Part shown: one piece after another, positions 48,804 through 60,899 of the stretch
Layout: each line of letters starts with the position of its first letter
Position numbering within the stretch: the stretch's first letter is position 1
NCBI GenBank assembly: GCA_037577475.1
Contig: CM075188.1
Location: 6,297,501-6,361,500, forward strand
Source: Chaunax sp. Z400
Taxonomy: Eukaryota; Chordata; Actinopteri; Lophiiformes; Chaunacidae
Length of the DNA stretch: 64,000 nt
Direction: 5' to 3'
Notes under the pieces: model-generated
The model's database searches: none
What the model saw: the letters and a program-made list of their open reading frames with translations, nothing else
What the model was told of the DNA's origin: nothing
Made by a program: the position numbers and the translations under genes

Positions 48804-51800
48804 ATGGCCAAAGAAAATGATGACATCACCTTAATGAAGGGTCACACCTTCACTGGCCATATCTTTCAACATTATTCAGAAATGAATCTAGACAGGTAAG
48901 GAGACGTGAATCAAATCAGAATTAAGGGATAAAGTTAATGCTCTCAGGTTCTGCTGATTTTTAATGGCATATAGACTTAATGCTGTACATTAAGTGAGAT
49001 GAGGAAGTCTCCATTGTTCTTATTGTAACGTAGGATCTACATGGACTACAATGCTACGACTCCACTGGAGCCAGAGGTGATCCAGTCCATCTCTGAAGCC
49101 CTCCAGGATGCTTGGGGAAACCCGAGTAGCAGTTATATAGCAGGTGAAGAAATCTTAAACCTGCATCAAAATGTCATTGAATTGTAATTTTAATAGGCAA
49201 AAAGTGAGCTGCTTTGTATCTCAGCATGCAAATGTTAAAAATCACTTTGTGTAAATCATTTTTATGTCCAGGTGCTAAAGCTAAGGCTGTGATTAATCAA
49301 TCCAGAGAGAATGTGGCGAGAATGGTTGGAGGTAAAGCTGAAGACATCATTTTCACATCAGGTGGAACAGAGGTAATCATTCCTCTTGGTGCACCTCTTT
49401 GCTCTGGTTGTATAAAGCTACATCAGCAGAATAGCAGTAGCATGCATGCAGTGGTCATTCATGGCAAATGAATCTTATTTCAGGCTAATAACATGGTGCT
49501 CCACACTGCAATAGAGCACTTCAGGAGAAGCTGCAGGGCCGCAGAGGAAAGTGACGGACATCAGATTGTAAGCAACGGCCTTCCTCACATTATCACCTCT
49601 AATGTGGAGCACGACTCGGTCAAACTAGCAGCTGAGCACCTACAGAAGGAAGGCAAGGCAGGTAGGTGACCATCGTTCAATTTTTAGTGAGATTAATACC
49701 AGGTGAATGAGATATTTTTATGAAACAAAACAAACTAACTTGACTCGTTTTTATTTACCTCTTCTGGGTGACTGTGTTTCTGTCACAGACGTGACTTTTG
49801 TGCATGTGTCTAAGCTTACTGCCCAGGTGGAGCCTGAAGACATCATTGCTGCGGTGTGTCCCAACACTTGTCTCATCTCTATCATGCTGGCTAACAATGA
49901 GACAGGAGTCATCATGGTAAGAAGGAGATATAAGCAGGTCTATTTCTTTACAGCACTGACAGTAGAGAACTTTTCAACAGAGAAAGAGTTCAGAACTCCA
50001 TGTGTTTTTGAAGGAGGTGATGATGACCCAGTCAGTTACATTAGCCGATAAATCTTTGCATTCGTCATACAGTATACATCAACTTAGTGTTCTTAATGTA
50101 TCCTTGTGTACAACTTAAGTGTCTTCCTCTTGTCAGCCAGTCCAGGAGATCTGCCAGAGGATAAAATCTCTCAACAAGCAGCGGAAGTGGCTCCGGATCA
50201 TGCTCCACACTGATGCTGCTCAGGCTCTGGGGAAAGTCCGAGTAGATGCTTGTGAACTGGGAGTGGATTATCTCACCATAGTGGGACACAAGGTCAGAAA
50301 TCTGGTGTGTCAAATACCTTTATTTGAAATCAGAAAGAAAACAGAGACACATTTTATCAATACCTTGTTTCTATTTCTAGTTCTATGCCCCACGGATTGG
50401 TGCTTTGTATGTGAACAGCCCCGGGACAAGGACACCATTGTATCCAATGCTGTTTGGAGGGGGACAGGAGAGAAACTTCAGACCAGGGTAACATACTACA
50501 TTGTTATAACTGAGAAAAAAATAAATATGCACAAATTAACGGTCAATAGCAAAGTGCTGCACATTCAATTTTAAGGCTATGTCGTTTCTTTCTGGATCTT
50601 ACAGCACAGAAAACACACCAATGATTGCAGGTCTAGGAAAGGTATGTCTCCTTCTCCATATAAGTGTCATTGGAATATTTACCAGCTCTAATTTAAAAAA
50701 ATGCTTGTTTCTGTTGGTAACAATGGGGTTAAAAACTGTTGGAATATCCAACATTGTCCCATAGAGTTTTGACAGGCATCACTTGTACTCAAAAGCTGTT
50801 TTACAAGAATGTTATTTTAGAAATTTATTCTACATTTATCTATTTCACTCAAATATTTCACCACTTCTGTGAATGTAATACTTTGGTAAACCCATTTGGT
50901 AAACATCACTTTAAGCTTTGAGGTCAGATTATCTCTTTACACACTGTTGTCAGACAAATGGGATCCTCCTCCTCCAGAAAGCTGAGATTGTGCTGTATAT
51001 TTTGATATGAATCCCCCGGGTATGATGTTGTATGCAAGCACTTTAAAAAGGTGAATTTAAATTGAGAAAATCCCCTCAAACTCCAGAGGGTTAATAGTTT
51101 AATATGTGTTTCTGGAAGGCAGGGTATCTTTCATTCCAAAATTTGCTTTTTTTAATAGTTTACAAGTGATCTATAATTGGTGAATGGGGTTTATTAAACT
51201 AAATTAAATCCCTTAGGTAAACTTGATAAACTCTGATATTATTTTGGACAAATCAGTCGAACACTTTCCATTGTGCTGTGATCCAGTACTTTAGCCCTGT
51301 GATCAATTCTCCGAGACTGTTTGATAGTTGAAGTCACTGGTCATTTTTACATTTTCGTGCTGTTGAATGAAGACAGCTGTTGGGTCATTTCCTGCATTAA
51401 AACATGACAAATGTGTGTTTCCAGGTGTATAAAAGCCTCAATTATTATATGATGTAAATTTGGCAAATGTCATGCATTCCTCCTGATCCCAGCCTTCATT
51501 GTCAGTGTTGTCAGCTTTTCCAAAACATGGCAAACAGAGGTTTCCAATTTTTTCAGGTTCGTCCATTACTGTTACTTTTCTTCTAGCTTCTGAAAGAACA
51601 CTTCTACTGTTATTCCCTACTTCATCATTATGTCATTATTATAACCTTATGTAGAACTTTTTCGAATGTGTTTGCAGTTAATAGTGTCATAAATATTAGG
51701 AACCCAGATGCAGAACTCAGACGTGGAGTAAAAAGTAAACCCGTACAATTTATTTTACAAAATGTGCAACACAAAAAGTAGACAGGAAGTACAAAAAGTT

Positions 51801-53181
51801 TGATCTCAGGTGTGCTTGATTGTGTGGTAGGAAGCCTCAGGTGGGTGGGTCCTGACAGGAGCCCTATTCAGACAGCGTTTTCATTCCGGGCCTGTTGCGC
51901 CTTTATTCCGCCCCGATGTCTGTCTGAATGAAATGAAGGCGTAATGGGGTGTCAGTTTGTTCCACCTCTATGACGCCTCGAGAGGTAGGAACAGCGCAGA
52001 AACGGGTGTCTATGAATGAAGTGTCCCAGCGTTGTGGAACGGGTGTGACTTTGTACAGTAGTAATATTTTCAGGTGTGTCCCCAGGGATTTAACAATGCG
52101 GTAGCAACAGGAAGTCCATTATTTCAAGAACAAGCTCAGAAGATGACCACTTATCCGGGGGGATAAAGATAATATATCAGCTTTTATGTTTGCTGTTGCT
52201 TCGTACGTCACGTCTCTTAACGTTACAGAACGTCGGTAGAGACAGACAAGAGACAACAGGGAAGGGCAAAACATTGGGGAGGGGGGGAGGGAGGCATACT
52301 GCCAGATCCTAACAAGAAGTAGAAGAGTTAAAAGACTACTACCATTGGTATTGTTCGTTTATTTAGACAGTAGACATGTCACGTGTCATTTAGAGCTGCT
52401 GATTTGTTGTTGTTAGGCTGCAGAGCTGGTGACCTCAAATCTGTCGGATTATGAGAATCACATGCAAAGTACCAAACTTTACTTGGAAGAACGGCTGAAG
52501 GTGAGCTTGATTCCCATCAGACATGAAATATGACACCTTTTCATTGTGAGATGTGACTCATGAGAATAAAAAAAGCACACCATCGGTATGTTTTCCTTTC
52601 CAGGCCGTCTTTAAAGACAAGATCCACTTCAACAGCCATTACCCAGGCTCTGATACCCTCCCTAACACATCCAATGTGTCCATCCTGGGCCCAACATTAC
52701 AAGGTGATGTCATGACTATTGGGTCTGTCTATTCTGACCTGCCAGTCCATCAGTGTGCTCCAACCTTCCACCAATGTTAGTCAGACAGTTCATGACCTGC
52801 ACAGGTCTATTTGTAAACCACGAAGGCTCTGAATGATTAATCTGTATCCCTCCTGCTGTAGGCTGGAGGGTATTGTCCAACTGTACCAGGCTGCTGGCCA
52901 GCGTTGGTGCCGCCTGCCACTCAGACAGTGGAAACAGGTAAAAGAAGTCCCTCTTTCTCCTGTTATGCTTTTATCCAGACACCACATTGATGCAGGTTAC
53001 ATAACTGCTCTGTGTTTTGTCCGTCAGGCCTTCCCATATCCTTCTGAGCTGTGGGGTGCCCTCGGAGGTGGCAGCTAATGCCCTGAGGCTGAGCGTGGGC
53101 AGAGGGACGACCAAAGCAGATGTGGATGCAGTGGTGGAGGACCTGAGGGAAACTGTGCAACTACTGGAAGAAATGGACTGA
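48804..53181 (+). CDS. scly: selenocysteine lyase (complete, 12 exons)
   Basis: PLP-dependent class V aminotransferase-fold enzyme that releases selenium from L-selenocysteine to give L-alanine, supplying selenophosphate synthesis in the cytosol. Exons: 48804-48895, 49034-49143, 49272-49372, 49484-49661, 49789-49916, 50137-50292, 50381-50487, 50605-50641, 52417-52500, 52604-52703, 52862-52937, 53028-53181. All phases agree and give 440 residues (human about 445). Segments: IYMDYNATTPLEPEVIQS, DIIFTSGGTEANNMVLHTA, IMLANNETGVIMPVQEI, HTDAAQALGKVRVDA, TIVGHK with the PLP lysine at about 255, FGGGQERNFRPGTENTPMI, and SVGAACHSD with the catalytic cysteine at about 383. All key residues are present. 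The first about 30 residues (MAKENDDITLMKG) are not conserved with mammals, as usual for this family. The start is the only ATG at the head of the first coding exon, but an upstream exon could add residues. Confidence 0.95.
50642..52416 (+). other. scly intron 8
   Basis: About 1.8 kb. Contains repeat-like stretches at about 51690-51800 (ggaacccagatgcagaactc) and about 51855-52075 (agccctattcagacagcg, then tctgtctgaatgaaatgaag), and a short G-rich tract at 52276-52292. No exon supported. Confidence 0.5.
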
Positions 53182-53256
53182 TGCAGTTATCACGGGGGTC
53201 AAATAAGGATGCGCATAATTGAAAATCATCATCATCATTGTGTGTTTATTGTTACA

Positions 53257-53547
53257 TTAAAGGTCGAGTGTGCAGGATTGAGGAAGAGAAATATTATTCA
53301 TCATTTCATTTTCTTTATGGTAGAATCACCTTCAACTAAGAATTGTTATGTTTTCATTAATTTAAAAGGGAGTCATGTTTCCACAGTAGCCTAGAAATAC
53401 CAAACACTGGCCTTTAGAAGGATCTTTTGTGTTTCTCACGTTTTTTTTTTTTTTTTTGCTGCCACTGCAGAGGAGGGTGAGATGAGGGGTGTTCTGTTGG
53501 TTACAATCTGCAAGCACTCCACCAAGTCTTACACACTGGGCCTTTAA
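53257..53547. mobile_element. MITE in the scly 3' UTR
   Basis: About 291 bp with inverted termini: left ttaaaggtcgagtgtgcagg, right cttacacactgggcctttaa. The interior has words such as gttatgttttcattaattta, accaaacactggcctttaga and gttacaatctgcaagcactc, which match a teleost MITE that I know by its text. Both ends carry TTAA. It begins 75 nt after the scly stop codon. Confidence 0.75.
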
Positions 53548-53584
53548 TGGATCATGTGAAACGGATGAAATATTTAATATGAAT

Positions 53585-53590
53585 AATAAA
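53585..53590 (+). terminator. candidate scly poly(A) signal
   Basis: AATAAA about 400 nt after the scly stop, just beyond the MITE. An ATTAAA at 53256-53261 formed at the left MITE end is an alternative proximal signal. Confidence 0.4.
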
Positions 53591-53599
53591 AGGCAAAGA

Positions 53600-54238
53600 C
53601 CTTGCTGTAACCTGAGGGGTGATGTTATGGAGAGATGACTGTACTCGGCTTCCATCACGTCATGTGAGCACTGGATCAGCTAATTGGAGTCGGGGTGACA
53701 TGTAGGAGTGTATTGGATTAAAACAATTGCATACACATTTATTATGTTTTCACGAATCAACTATAAAGTCTTCCAGATGTCTATCTTGCAGATTTCTCAA
53801 CTGTTTAGTCATCCTTACTGGTGAATTCTTTAAATAATTGTAAAAAATGACGCTCATTGTAATCTCCCCATGCCTTGGCTCTGACTTCTCCCATTACTTA
53901 AGTTTCCGTGCTGCCTCAGCTCCCCCATCTACAGTGCAGCGTTTGTGCATTTGCCAGCATATGGTCACTGCTGCACAAAGGAGAGCGGTGCGCCTCCACC
54001 TGTCTTTCATTACCTTTCTATCTCGCTGGCTCTGGCCACCCTCCTCTCTCCCCAACAACCGTGCTGGCCAGCTGGCTGCTGCTCGGGTGTCACTTTCCTG
54101 GCTCAGGAAGAGGCAATGAGTGCATGAGTTTTTAGTTATTGTATGAGCGTGAGAGAGAAAGAGATGGTAACCTGCTTGGATCCAAAGAGCTCCAGAGAGC
54201 TTGCTCTGTTTGCCATAACCCACTCGTAGCAGCCGGCG
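53600..54238 (+). promoter_or_regulatory. intergenic and espnl 5' flank
   Basis: The stretch from the scly 3' end to the espnl ATG. An in-frame TAG at 54227-54229 fixes the espnl start. No TATA box or named element is obvious. Confidence 0.4.
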
Positions 54239-57200
54239 ATGGTGCTTCATCGGGCCATCCAGGCGGCTGGAGCTGGGGATCTTGCAACCCTGAGGGAGCT
54301 AGCATCTTCTGGTCACCTTGCACCTACCATCACTGATGCTCAAGGTGCTGGCCTGGTGCACCATGCAGCAAGGTGTGGACGTCTGGAGTGCCTCCAGTTT
54401 TTGGTGAGCGAGCATGGCCTGGCAGCTGACGCCAGGGCCTTGAACAGGGCCACACCAGCACATGATGCAGCAGCAACTGGCCACATCCTAGAGCTGCAAT
54501 GGCTGGCAGACAAAGGAGGCTGCAGCATTGAGGTAAGTTTATCCACTACACACACACAGAGGTAGAGAACCTACCCTGAGAGCTCAAATACCCTGGAGAG
54601 ATGCCACATGACCAGCTCTGCTGGTAATTTCTATCACCTCAACTCGTGTGTGAGCTAAATTCAGGCGATGGCTTTAGATGGTCATCTAACTGATCCCAGA
54701 GTGAGGTTGCATCACTGCAGTCATAAAGGTCCTACAGTATGCACTACCTTTTCATTACATCATATGGTGTTGACTTACAAGGTATCCATTAGTGTTATGT
54801 AGCAAGTGTAATTATGTCCAGATGGTTGAGAGGAGCTCCTCCTGTACTTATTAGTATAAGTCTACCTATTATTTCACAAATGATTCGGGTCCAATAGGAT
54901 GGAAGTTTCAGAATCCTGTCACAGTAAAAGAATGCATGCAATAGTTTGTCTAATTTTTTTGTGTTAGTTTTTAATTGAGTCCACTAAGTGTCATAACTTA
55001 AGAATCTCTGCTGTAGTTTGGGAAAGAAAGGCCTCTGCTATCCTGCACAGTAAGCTTTGGACATATGAGTAATGAAGCCCCTTTAAACTGTCTTGATGAA
55101 TGTCAACCTACAATTAGTCTATAAGAAGAGGAGTCCCCATTTGTCTGCATCAAGTTGCATCTAAGTCTGATCTTTGTGGATGTTTCCAGGACAGGGATGC
55201 TGCTGGTGCCACTGTGCTCCACCTCGCAGCCCGGTTCGGTCGTGTGGAAGTCATTAAGTGGCTGCTTTCTGTGGGGGGAGTAGCAGAGGTGGAGACAAAC
55301 AGTGGAGCTGTACCTGCTCACTACTCTGCAGCCGGTGGGGACCTCACCTGTTTAAAACTACTCATCCAGCAGGCACCTGGGTGAGTTCACAGCCCTCTCA
55401 CTGCTCATTTTTATAGTTCTAAGGGAAGTTCTGAAATTTTAAATATGAGATGGATCGCATAAACATTCATAGTCCCCTGTGGATAAATCCTACTCGCTTC
55501 GGTGGACCCCTGGCTCTGAGGTTGACATTTGCGGATCAGAGTGAAATATCTTCGCAAACCATCGTGGACTCAAATTGTCTGAGGGGCAGGGCTGAAAAAA
55601 AGCTGCATGCCATGGGGCACCAATGCACAGGAAGTCATGATGCAATTAAAGTGTTACACAAATACAAATTGTTTTATTCTGTAAAAAAACATTGCATCTA
55701 ATAAAAACACACTGGAACTATTAACTGTTTTACCATTTAGAGACACAGAATTGTCTAACATGTAGTGCAGCTTATATGACACAGTATCACGTTTTCTCAT
55801 AAGAGCACCCCAGAAAGCACCTTAAATTATTCTCCACTGAAAAAACCCTCTGGAGGACTTCAGAGATTTATCCACACAAAAGGCACCACATTTTATCACG
55901 TTGTCTTATTGTATTTGTGTCACTTCAGAGTAAACTTTGTCATGATTTATCTGTCATAGACCGTGATTGGATCCTCTGAATTTTCGTCTAGTGCCACCAG
56001 CAGATCAAACTTTTCTCTCACCATGGATTGGCACTCAGTAACTATGGTACAGATATCCATCATTCACAGGCAATGTTTCCTGCTAACGCTTATTGTTCTA
56101 TGACTGTCCTCTACCTTATTTCTTTTTTTAAATATGTCAACAATTCAATGGAATATTCTAAAATTTGGTACAACTGTAGTCATCTGAATTTCAGATGACC
56201 ACAATTCATCCCCATGGGATGAAATTTCATCCACCATCATCGTCTCATGACTTTCCCTGCAGCGTCAGCTGTACCTTCTGTCAGTGCTAGTTAGCACAGG
56301 TGGTCTCAAGGGGGAGATATTTCCCCCATGTCTGACATAAACAAACACTGCCCTCTAGGATGTCCTTTTACTGGACCAAACATGATGATGTGCACTAATG
56401 GTTGCCCTTAGAGTAGCCTTAAAACTGTGTTTCTGCTGCCACACTTCATAGAGAGTTAGTTGCCTCTAAATGGTTAATAGTTAATAGATACTTGTTTTTA
56501 TTAGATAGGTGTAGTGTTTGTGTCTAACAATCTTAATAATGATAAAACACTTTAAATCTTAACTAGGGTTTGTAACTGTTAATTGATTTCATTAATTAAT
56601 TAATTTAGTCAATTAATTAATTTAGTTGTCTAAATATTTCATCATTAAAACCAGAAAAAAAACTTTCTGCACGTTGGTGGCCCACCGCATACAGATTGCT
56701 TGTATGTAACATTGTTACGACCCCCAGTAAAGCTCAACCTTTACTCAAAAGGAGGACCAACATAAAAGAGTCAGGGTTTAGTCAAAAGGAGACAACTTAA
56801 ATTTATTTCAACATAGGTACATGAAATAATCAATCAACCTAAATAATCTAAACCAAGCATCTCAAGAACAAAATGAACAAAGCTGATGGGCCGGCCAAAA
56901 TAAACAAAAGCAGGGCAGCCACCCAGGCCAACCCGCACATAGGGCCGTCAGACCTGGGCACTAGACCTCTACCCTAAACAAGGAAACACATTCTTACCTA
57001 ACCTGGAAATGAAGCCACGAAAACAGGACTACCAGACCCATCAGAATATAACAAACATAAGATGCAATTAACACAAACTACATAAAGCCAGCCTCCTGAC
57101 TGACTGCAGGTTCTCCACCCAGGAGAAGGAAGAGAGAGGGAGAGGCAGGTCTCTTGCCCTCCTTTTATGGGCTGTTCCCTCCATCAGAGCAAATGAAGCT

Positions 57201-60200
57201 CACCTGAATAGGAAAGGAACACAGGACAATGAGAGACATGTGTGATCAGCCTCTAACCAGTAGGGAGGAGCATGTAACCCCCCCCACCCCTAGTTACTGA
57301 ACAATGTAGACAGCTACAGGAAAAAGTCATTTCATGCACAAAAATGCTTTTAGAAAACATTGCTCAGTAATATATGAGTTTTACAGGCGCGACAATGCGT
57401 CAGCCAGAACATTATCCCTGCCACGGATGTGTCTGATTTCAATGTTGAAGGCCTGCAGATGCAAACTCCAGTTGATCAAGCGTCGATTTTTGTTTCTCAT
57501 TCTGTGCAAAAAAACGAGTGGATTATGATCTATACATATATATATATATATGTATATCATATATATCATATCTCATATACATGAGATATATATATGATAT
57601 ATATATGATATATATATACTGTATATATATGATATATCATATATATCATACATACATACATACATATATATATATCTCATATATATATATATGAGATATA
57701 TATATGATATATCATATATATATCTCATATACATGAGATATATATATGATATATATATGATATATATATACTGTATATATATGATATATCATATATATAT
57801 CATACATACATACATACATATATATATATCTCATATATATATATATATGAGATATATATCACGTGCAAGCTGTAGTGTTAATGCGTCACATCTGACTCAG
57901 ATTGGTGGATGTTTTTGTGTAGTGCAGTCAGCCTATATCATAGTTGGTAACATACCTGTGAAGATAAGGATCAAACCAATTTATTATCATCCTAGGCTGC
58001 TTATTTTACTTCTAAATACATGGGTCCATTGTTTTGAATCAAATCATACTTTCTTTTTTTGTACTAGCTTCTCCATAATCTTTGACTGCAGCCTCTGTTG
58101 ACTACAGAGGAACCAGAGTGAGAATCGCTGAGTTAAAAATCAGACACACGAGGAACACAAATACAATTAAACAGTTTAACCTGACCGATTATTTAACAGA
58201 TGAACGCAAACACTGGACGAGTTAATGTTTCAACACACAAAACAAACCTGTTAATGTTGGCGAACAGTCAGCCTTATAAGTTTGATGCTGTACAGCTGTG
58301 CCACTTACCTTTGGCAACCAAAGGATAAATGACACCTGTTTCACTGACTGTGACTTGACATGAAACACACATAGGGCTTTCAAAGCGGACCCTCCCCACC
58401 CCTACTCCACCGAGTAGTGAACTCTGTAGTCACACCCACAGCTGAATGAAGCGCCCTTCATTAAGGTGTGGAGCAGCAGCTTTGGGACGAACCTCCCACT
58501 CCCCAGCAGAAACAGGAGCTGCCGTACCTTTTTATTTACCGCAGTTTCACATCAGCATCTCTCGTTTTCTGGAAACATCTTCTTGTTATTTATCTCCGCC
58601 AAGGAGGTTATGTGATCAGTTCGGTTTGTTTGTCTGTCTGTTTGTTTATTTGTTTGTCTGTTTGTTAGCAGGATTATGCAAAAACTAATGGACGGATTTG
58701 CATAAAATTTTCAGCATATCCTAGGGCGATTAAATTTTAGTGATGATGCGAGCGCTCTTGTTTCATGTAAAAAGGGTTAACCCTAACCCCATGTTAAAAA
58801 AAGGCATTTACAGATGATGATTATATATATTATATAATATATTAGCAAGGGATCACTTACTTTAATCCATGGCTCATAATCAACAGAAAAGATTGATTGC
58901 ATTAGACGACACTGTTCCGGAGGGACAGGTGAACATGTGAAATGTCTACCCCCCCACAGAATCACGTATCTCCTCCATCTCCTAAACCTGAGACAGTGGC
59001 AGACCTTTTCCTGCTGCATTTCCATGTTACAGGAGAGTCATTTGCATGTAGCATGGAGGCCATCCATCACATGTGACCACCTGTAAACGTATGAATAATA
59101 CATGCAAAGACACTGTCAGGCACATGTCAGCATTGTGGTTGCAGAAGCACATTATAATATGTGTATCAATGTAAACGTAGGTCTGCGGCACCCAGCAGGC
59201 TCGATACACAACAGTCAGTTCTTGGTTTTTATCATGCAGCCTATTCTGTAACTTTGGTGCCATTACGATATTCCTTCATGTGGTGGAGCGTCATAAAACA
59301 TGCAAACCAAATTTTAGCTGATCCGGTTTTGTCAGGTTGCACCTGATGGAAAATACCAATAAAGTGGGTTCAAAACAGAGCAAGCAAAGCAGAATCGCTA
59401 CATTTAACATCAGTATGAGCAAAGGTTTATCTGTCACTTCAGATTCAGAGATGGGTCATGTCATGTTTTTAAGAGTCACAGACAGGTTCCTAATGGACTC
59501 TATATCTGTTGTCTGCCATTATTACTACTATTAATATGTACTGATGAAGCGTTTTAAAGTTTCTCCACATGTTAAAACGTGCAGGTCCTTATAAGTGTGT
59601 TGGTGATTATGGTTTTACACTGAAGTCAATGCTTTTGTTCATTTTGTGAGCATGAAGTTTGTTGTTGATGCACAGATTTATTTCTTAACAACACATTACG
59701 GTCAGGCCTTTGCAGTCACTGAGGACTTTGCATTTTGAAAGATTTTTGAAAGCATTTTTAATAAGACAACCTTACTGGTAAATGTCTGAACACAAGGTAA
59801 AATAACCTAAAACAGAGGATAACCGCTGCAAATGTTTAACATCGTGCATCATTTTTGTGTCAAGAATTGTGATATTAGTCTCTTCATGCATCCCTGTTGT
59901 TGATGTACTTTTGACACAGGTGTGTGAACCGCCAGACAGTCCTCGGTGCAACCCCGCTCTACCTGGCCTGTCAGGAAGGGCACCTGCATGTTGTCGAGTA
60001 CCTCGTCAACGACCGCGGGGCTGACGTCCACCTGAGGGCCCATGACGGCATGAGCTGCCTGCATGCTGCTGCTCACATGGGCCACCAAGCTGTGGTGGTG
60101 TGGCTGGTCAGTAGAGACACATAACAGACATCTCCTGGATATCTTCTTTTTTTTTTCAGTCATCGCTTTAATGCTTTTTCTCAAACCCTCTAAATAGGCG

Positions 60201-60636
60201 ATGTGCACTGATGTCAGCCTGTCCTGTCAGGACAGAGATGGAGCGACTGCTCTGCACTTTGCTGCCAGCAGAGGGCACTATTGCATCTTGGAGAACCTGC
60301 TTCAAATGGGTTCAAAAGTCATTAAGGATTACTGGGGAGGGACCCCACTTCATGATGCGGCAGAGAATGGAGAGACAGAGGTTGCATGCAGCTTTTTCTT
60401 TAGTTCTATTTTGCTGTTGTTGTATCTTGTCTAAATAAACACATCTTGAAAAAATGTGTTAGACATTTGCTGTTTTTACCATTTTGTCCTATTCCTCCTC
60501 TTAGTGTTGTAAAATCCTGTTGGCCAATCACGCGAGCCCGACAGACCAAGATATTGATGGCTTCACTCCAGCAGCCTTGGCAGAGTACAATGGTCACCAT
60601 GAATGTGCCAGTTATCTCTGTGCCATGGAGAAGAAT
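54239..60636 (+). CDS. espnl: espin-like protein, 5' part (ankyrin repeats)
   Basis: Actin-bundling family protein of hair-cell stereocilia; the N-terminal ankyrin repeats bind unconventional myosin-3. Exons: 54239-54532, 55190-55380, 59920-60106, 60198-60380, 60505-60636. All are in phase and give 329 residues. Segments: ITDAQGAGLVHHAARCGRLE, TPAHDAAATGHILELQWLA, VLHLAARFGRVEVIKWLL, GATPLYLACQEGHLHVVEYL, GMSCLHAAAHMGHQAVVVWL, GATALHFAASRGHYCILENL, WGGTPLHDAAENGE, and GFTPAALAEYNGHHECASYL. This order matches human ESPNL/ESPN closely and is nearest ESPNL in my reading. The start is set by an in-frame stop 12 nt upstream. The proline-rich and WH2/actin-binding C-terminal part is not in the window, so the gene is partial unless the short form ending at 60899 is used. 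Confidence 0.9.
56712..57330 (-). mobile_element. probable LTR or non-coding end of an LTR retrotransposon
   Basis: A block starting gttacgacccccagtaaag and running into taaccccccccaccccta, directly beside a pol remnant on the minus strand. It looks like the terminal part of a Ty3/gypsy-type element. The expected integrase region between pol and the end is missing, so the copy is internally deleted. Boundaries are approximate. Confidence 0.45.
57381..57569 (-). pseudogene. Ty3/gypsy-type pol fragment (end of RNase H)
   Basis: The minus-strand frame contains DHNPLVFLHRM, then the conserved IEIRHIRGRDNVLADALSRL, the hallmark end of RNase H-like domains in fish gypsy-type retrotransposons. Upstream coding is cut off by the AT palindromic array. 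It is a short dead fragment. Confidence 0.8.
57530..57860. repeat. AT-rich palindromic array, two 152-bp copies
   Basis: The block tctcatatacatgagatata starts at about 57571 and again at about 57723, with the same following text (atatgatatatatatgat, actgtatatatatgatatat, catacatacatacatac, ctcatatatat...gagat). Each unit is made of nested palindromes able to form cruciforms. It interrupts the gypsy-type pol fragment. Confidence 0.85.
58593..58764 (+). repeat. dispersed LINE-tail-like repeat, copy 3
   Basis: Opposite orientation to the copy at 2000-2187: ctccgccaaggaggttatgt, a gtttgtctgtctgtttg run, agcaggattatgcaaaaact, gcatatcctaggg and gatgatgcgagcgctcttg. Confidence 0.65.
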
Positions 60637-60833
60637 GTAAGCCCTCTCTTTCTCTCACCTACAACATGCATGTTGCAGTTTTCCTGCTGTGTGTCCTCTC
60701 TTTGTGTCAGTGCTGCCCATCTGTTTACTTTGGCCTGCAATTCAAAGCTTGTTTGGGGCCAACAGCAAACATCTGGAAGACGTCGGAACCTCAGTGAATC
60801 ATTTAATTAATTTGTGACATGTATTTCATGCAG

Positions 60834-60899
60834 GTCAAGCCTGTCCTTTTCCAGCGCTGTTCTCCTCCACTCAGCCTGATTGCCGTGCTCTCAGCCTAA
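60834..60899 (+). CDS. espnl: possible short-isoform terminal exon of espnl
   Basis: After the acceptor catgtatttcatgcag the frame continues from espnl exon 5 for 21 codons (VKPVLFQRCSPPLSLIAVLS and A) to a TAA at 60897-60899. The start VKPVLF weakly resembles the residues after the last ankyrin repeat in human ESPNL (AQPVPLL). If used, it would give a protein of about 350 residues without the actin-binding tail. It may be fortuitous. Confidence 0.3.
   Translation, partial: VKPVLFQRCSPPLSLIAVLSA

Larger units (their letters stand above)
55381..59919 (+). other. espnl intron 2 with retroelement debris
   Basis: About 4.5 kb. Holds an LTR-like stretch (56712-57330), a pol remnant (57381-57569), an AT palindromic array (57530-57860) and a dispersed repeat copy (58593-58764). 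No exon supported. Confidence 0.7.

Noticed and set aside
53894..54250. 118-codon minus-strand frame overlapping the espnl start
   Set aside because: Antisense shadow over the espnl first exon flank; no family recognised.
57691..58101. 136-codon open frame rich in Ile, Tyr and Met
   Set aside because: Its first half is translation of the (TA)n palindromic array; no protein character.
54239..60636. Assignment as espin (ESPN) rather than espin-like
   Set aside because: The ankyrin exons are similar in both; residues such as GAGLVHHAARCG and TPAHDAAATG, and the position next to scly, fit ESPNL better.
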